A stretch of 10,616 nt of DNA from Goniomonas avonlea. Taxonomy: Eukaryota; Cryptophyceae; Goniomonadida; Goniomonadaceae. The translations under genes and the position numbers were made by a program. Under the pieces are notes generated by a model that worked only from the letters and a program-made list of their open reading frames with translations, did no database searches and was not told the DNA's origin. Numbering within the stretch: position 1 is the first letter of the stretch; every line of letters begins with the position of its first letter. The stretch lies in contig QUTJ01031271.1 in the NCBI GenBank assembly GCA_003573635.1, positions 1-10,616 of the forward strand, in the 5' to 3' direction. This document shows, in pieces, positions 8,798 to 10,616 of the stretch.

Positions 8798-8896
8798 CAT
8801 GAGCAGCAACACTGTCACCAGCAACAGTGGCGGCGCCGGTAGTTTCGGAGGGGGCATGTACGCTCAACAAGGCAACGTGGCTGTGACCATGTGCAC
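8798..8896 (+). CDS. Modular beta-helix exon A (99 nt), with degraded donor
   Basis: Acceptor CTGACCCGGCCTGCCCTGCAG at 8797, then 99 nt (33 codons, phase 2 to phase 2). It encodes one beta-helix turn: MSSNTVTSNSGGAGSFGGGM followed by YAQQGNVAVTMC. It matches exons C and D in length, start (ATGAGC.GCAAC) and end (GTGACCATGTGCA). The expected donor AA|GTGAGT is replaced by AC|GTCCCA, a poor splice site. If it is not spliced here, the frame continues to a stop at 9018-9020 with a hydrophobic tail. The module is real by homology; current function is uncertain. Confidence 0.65.
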
Positions 8897-9527
8897 GTCC
8901 CACTTGTGTTGTGCAGTCTTGCTACATAAGTTGTGGTCTACCTGTACAGTCTTGCTACAGAAGTTGTGGTCTACTCTGTTCACTCTTGCGGTGTGGCGAC
9001 GGCGTGGTTGTCAGGGGTAAGCTCCCGGTTGTGCATGCGAGAGTGTGCATGTGAGTGTGCTTTCCAACCAGTGTTCTGCCTCCCTGCCCTGTTTGGGGCA
9101 GGAATCCTCGGGGCCACGTTCTTCCTTTCAAACCTGGTGATGGTATCTCTGACAATGATACGCTGACGGTGCGGGTGTTCTGTGCTCTCTTGCACAATGT
9201 CTCAAGTCTGCGCAGCCTCCTGCGCTGTCGCGCCTGTGTGAGTGACCCTGTGCACTCGTGCATTGTTCTTGTGCGCGTAAGTGTGCGAGGAGGGGCATGA
9301 ATGTGCTATGAGGGCGTATGCTACGGATCCCAAACCACAAGGTGCGAGGAAAGAGCACAGCGAGTGGCATCGAGGGCTCCAGCGGTGGGGACGGACCCCC
9401 ATTGTCAGTCTCAACGAGAGCCCTGCCATTCATGGGACGTGTCGCCAGTCCGTGTCACACGGCAGGGAGCTTGGTGTATGACAACACCCAATGGGAGAGC
9501 TCAAAGCTGACCCTGCCTGTCCTGCAG
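8897..9527 (+). other. Interval between modular exons A and C, presumed intron
   Basis: About 631 nt holding the tandem duplication and GTG/CAT-rich sequence. No exon with the GGGM(Y) signature appears. A stretch at 9355-9440 keeps a frame (GIEGSSGGDGPPLSV) that could be a decayed module, but this is weak. The last 55 nt (9473-9527) are homologous to the intron end before exon D. Confidence 0.5.
8915..8981. repeat. 33-34 bp tandem duplication after exon A
   Basis: AGTCTTGCTACATAAGTTGT... at 8915-8947 is repeated at 8948-8981 as AGTCTTGCTACAGAAGTTGT... with few changes. The first unit is 33 nt, so a read-through product would gain an 11-residue near-duplicate (VLLHKLWST / VLLQKLWST). Confidence 0.85.
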
Positions 9528-9626
9528 TATGAGCGGCAACGCACTGACCGCTACCAGCGTCGACGGCGTGAGTTCCGGAGGCGGCATGTACCTCCTACTG
9601 GCCAATGCGACTGTAACCATGTGCAA
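9528..9626 (+). CDS. Modular beta-helix exon C (99 nt)
   Basis: Acceptor CTGACCCTGCCTGTCCTGCAG and donor AA|GTGAGT, both near consensus; 33 codons, phase 2 at both ends. It encodes MSGNALTATSVDGVSSGGGM then YLLLANATVTMC, ending in a split Asn codon (AA|C) that links to the next module. The layout is one beta-helix turn with the GGGM corner and an N-linked glycosylation site (NAT). Because both flanking introns are phase 2, it can be skipped or duplicated without shifting the frame. Confidence 0.8.
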
Positions 9627-9685
9627 GTGAGTATGCTACTCTGTCGGACCTGTGCTATTGTGTCTTAGTCAGCACGGTAGTCAGC

Positions 9686-9945
9686 GGGCTCCAGGTGGGC
9701 CCCTCCTGGGGGTGGACCGGGTGGGACCCTCAAGGGATTGGGACCCTCCAGGGGGTGGGACCCTCCAGGGGGTAGGACCCCCCAGGGGTGGGACCCTCCA
9801 GAAGAAGGTGGGACCCTCAAGGGATTGGGACCCTCCAGGGGGTGGGTAGGACCCTCAAGGTATTACCCTCCAGTGGGACCCTCCAGTGGGGGTCCCGCTG
9901 GAGTAGGACCCTCCAGGGGGAGGGACCCTCCAGAGAGTGGGGTTG
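9686..9945. repeat. GGGACCCTCCAGGGGGT minisatellite
   Basis: About a dozen diverged copies of a 15-19 bp unit GGGACCCTC(C/A)AGGGGGT. A higher-order repeat is visible: a 39-nt segment at 9721-9759 recurs exactly at 9808-9846 (87-bp period). Units contain CCCTCCAGGG and GGGACCC near-palindromes. The tract ends in long G runs (9938-9954), so hairpins or G-quadruplexes are possible. Confidence 0.88.
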
Positions 9946-10068
9946 GGGGGGGGAGCCAGAGTGGGAGTTGGAGGTCGCTGGCGAGTTCCCGCAGCGCCAG
10001 GCCCCACCAGGGTTGGGCCGTTCATGCAGAAAGTCCCATTGCAGCCTGCCATTTCCGATGCAAAGGTC

Positions 10069-10415
10069 GGTAGTGTATGATGCACAACCAATGGAAGTGC
10101 TTTGCTGACGTCGGATGATGTAAAGTCCAAGGTAGTAGGTCGGTAGTGGATGATGACGCACAACCAATGGGAGTGCTTTGCTGATGTTGCCTGCCCGCAT
10201 GATCCAAAGTCCAAGGTAGGTCGGTAGTGGATGATGAATGGGAGTGCTTTGCTGACGTTGGATGATGTAAAGCCCAAGGTAGTATGTCGGTATGACGCAC
10301 TACCAATGGGAGTGCTTTGCTGACGTTGGATGATGTCAAGTCCAAGGTAGTAGGTCGGTAGTGGATGATGACGCACAACCCATGGGAGTGCTTTGCCGAC
10401 GTTGCCTGCCCGCAG
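10069..10415. repeat. Five-unit tandem array (59-81 bp) ending at the exon D acceptor
   Basis: Units starting GGTAGTG/GGTATGA begin at 10069, 10142, 10223, 10289 and 10357. Each carries variants of CACAACCAATGGGAGTGCTT and most carry TTTGCTGACGT followed by GGATGATGTAAAGTCCAAGG. Unit 5 ends exactly at the splice acceptor of exon D. Unit 2 carries GTTGCCTGCCCGCATGAT, a copy of that acceptor plus exon start lacking the GC that restores CAG|CATGA. The units are homologous to the intron end before exon C (9473-9527). Confidence 0.88.
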
Positions 10416-10517
10416 CATGAGCAGCAACACACTCAGTAGCACCAGCTTCCGAGTCAGCGGCAGTGCTGGAGGCGGCATGTACCTCCTACGGACCAACGCG
10501 ACTGTGACCAAGTGCAA
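10416..10517 (+). CDS. Modular beta-helix exon D (102 nt)
   Basis: Acceptor CCTGCCCGCAG, donor AA|GTGAGT, 34 codons, phase 2 at both ends. It encodes MSSNTLSSTSFRVSGSAGGG then MYLLRTNATVTKC plus a split Asn codon. One codon longer than exons A and C, so the loop before GGGM tolerates length change. The branch-like sequence is GCCGAC, where array copies keep GCTGAC. The gene continues past the right edge; a GTGCCACCAAGTGCAAGGGA stretch at 10552-10571 resembles a decayed copy of this exon's end. Confidence 0.78.
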
Positions 10518-10616
10518 GTGAGTGTGTTCCCCCCACTTGCGCTGCTGCATTGTGCCACCAAGTGCAAGGGACGGCGTTCTGCCTGCAAGTGCTGCAATCA
10601 AGACGCCCTGGACCCA

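Larger units (their letters stand above)
9627..10415 (+). other. Intron between modular exons C and D (789 nt), repeat-built
   Basis: Begins GTGAGTATGC and ends GTTGCCTGCCCGCAG. Most of its length is two tandem-repeat systems: the GGGACCCTCCAGG minisatellite and the five-unit 59-81 bp array. I saw no further module exon between them. Confidence 0.75.

Noticed and set aside
9128-9433. Minus-strand and plus-strand short frames between exons A and C
   Set aside because: Overlapping frames in all directions, no domain signature, and no good splice context.
10069-10415. CRISPR-like array
   Set aside because: The units are contiguous diverged tandem copies with no unique spacers, in a eukaryotic intron.
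9855-10601. 248-residue minus-strand open frame with periodic sequence (PTTYYLGL, SKALPLVV)
   Set aside because: It is antisense to the tandem array and to exon D. The periodicity comes from the DNA repeat, and unit lengths vary without regard to frame.

Overview
The window looks like genomic DNA from a GC-rich, intron-bearing unicellular eukaryote. The evidence is coding exons interrupted by short GT...AG introns (40, 46 and 68 nt, plus longer ones), CTGAC-type branch-point sequences just before 3' splice sites, signal peptides without bacterial ribosome binding sites or operons, and abundant microsatellites and minisatellites. Holozoan (for example choanoflagellate-like) or apusozoan-like protists carry similar beta-helix surface proteins, but the sequence alone does not settle the lineage. 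I saw no RNA gene, CRISPR array or recognisable transposon.

Layout. (1) Positions 3767 to 1, minus strand: a large secreted or membrane protein with a signal peptide, about fourteen polymorphic-membrane-protein-like (Pmp) beta-helix turns, a Cys-rich module and a transmembrane segment. It runs off the left edge. I resolve three introns; the third is about 606 nt and full of CTCA and GGTGAG simple repeats. (2) 3768-4230: a divergent intergenic region with an E-box and a cluster of short perfect palindromes. (3) 4231-5826, plus strand: a single-exon type I membrane protein that reads like a divergent pepsin-fold (A1) protein with altered catalytic motifs. (4) 5827-6230: intergenic, with an inverted repeat and an AT-rich, TATA-like stretch. 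(5) 6231 to about 7313/7318, plus: a small multi-exon gene I do not recognise. (6) About 7317 to the right edge, plus: a second Pmp-type beta-helix gene. Its 5' part is one long reading frame with a long non-beta insertion. Its 3' part is a series of 99-102 nt exons, each encoding one beta-helix turn, all flanked by phase-2 introns.

Taken together this is a surface-protein locus: two beta-helix proteins flank a membrane-anchored pepsin-like protein, and all three have secretion signals. The most interesting signal is the 3' half of gene (6). Repeat-encoding exons have been duplicated together with their flanking intron ends, and the intron before the last visible exon holds a tandem array built from the same intron 3' end, including a decayed copy of the splice acceptor. 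This gives a visible route by which the protein gains extra beta-helix rungs.
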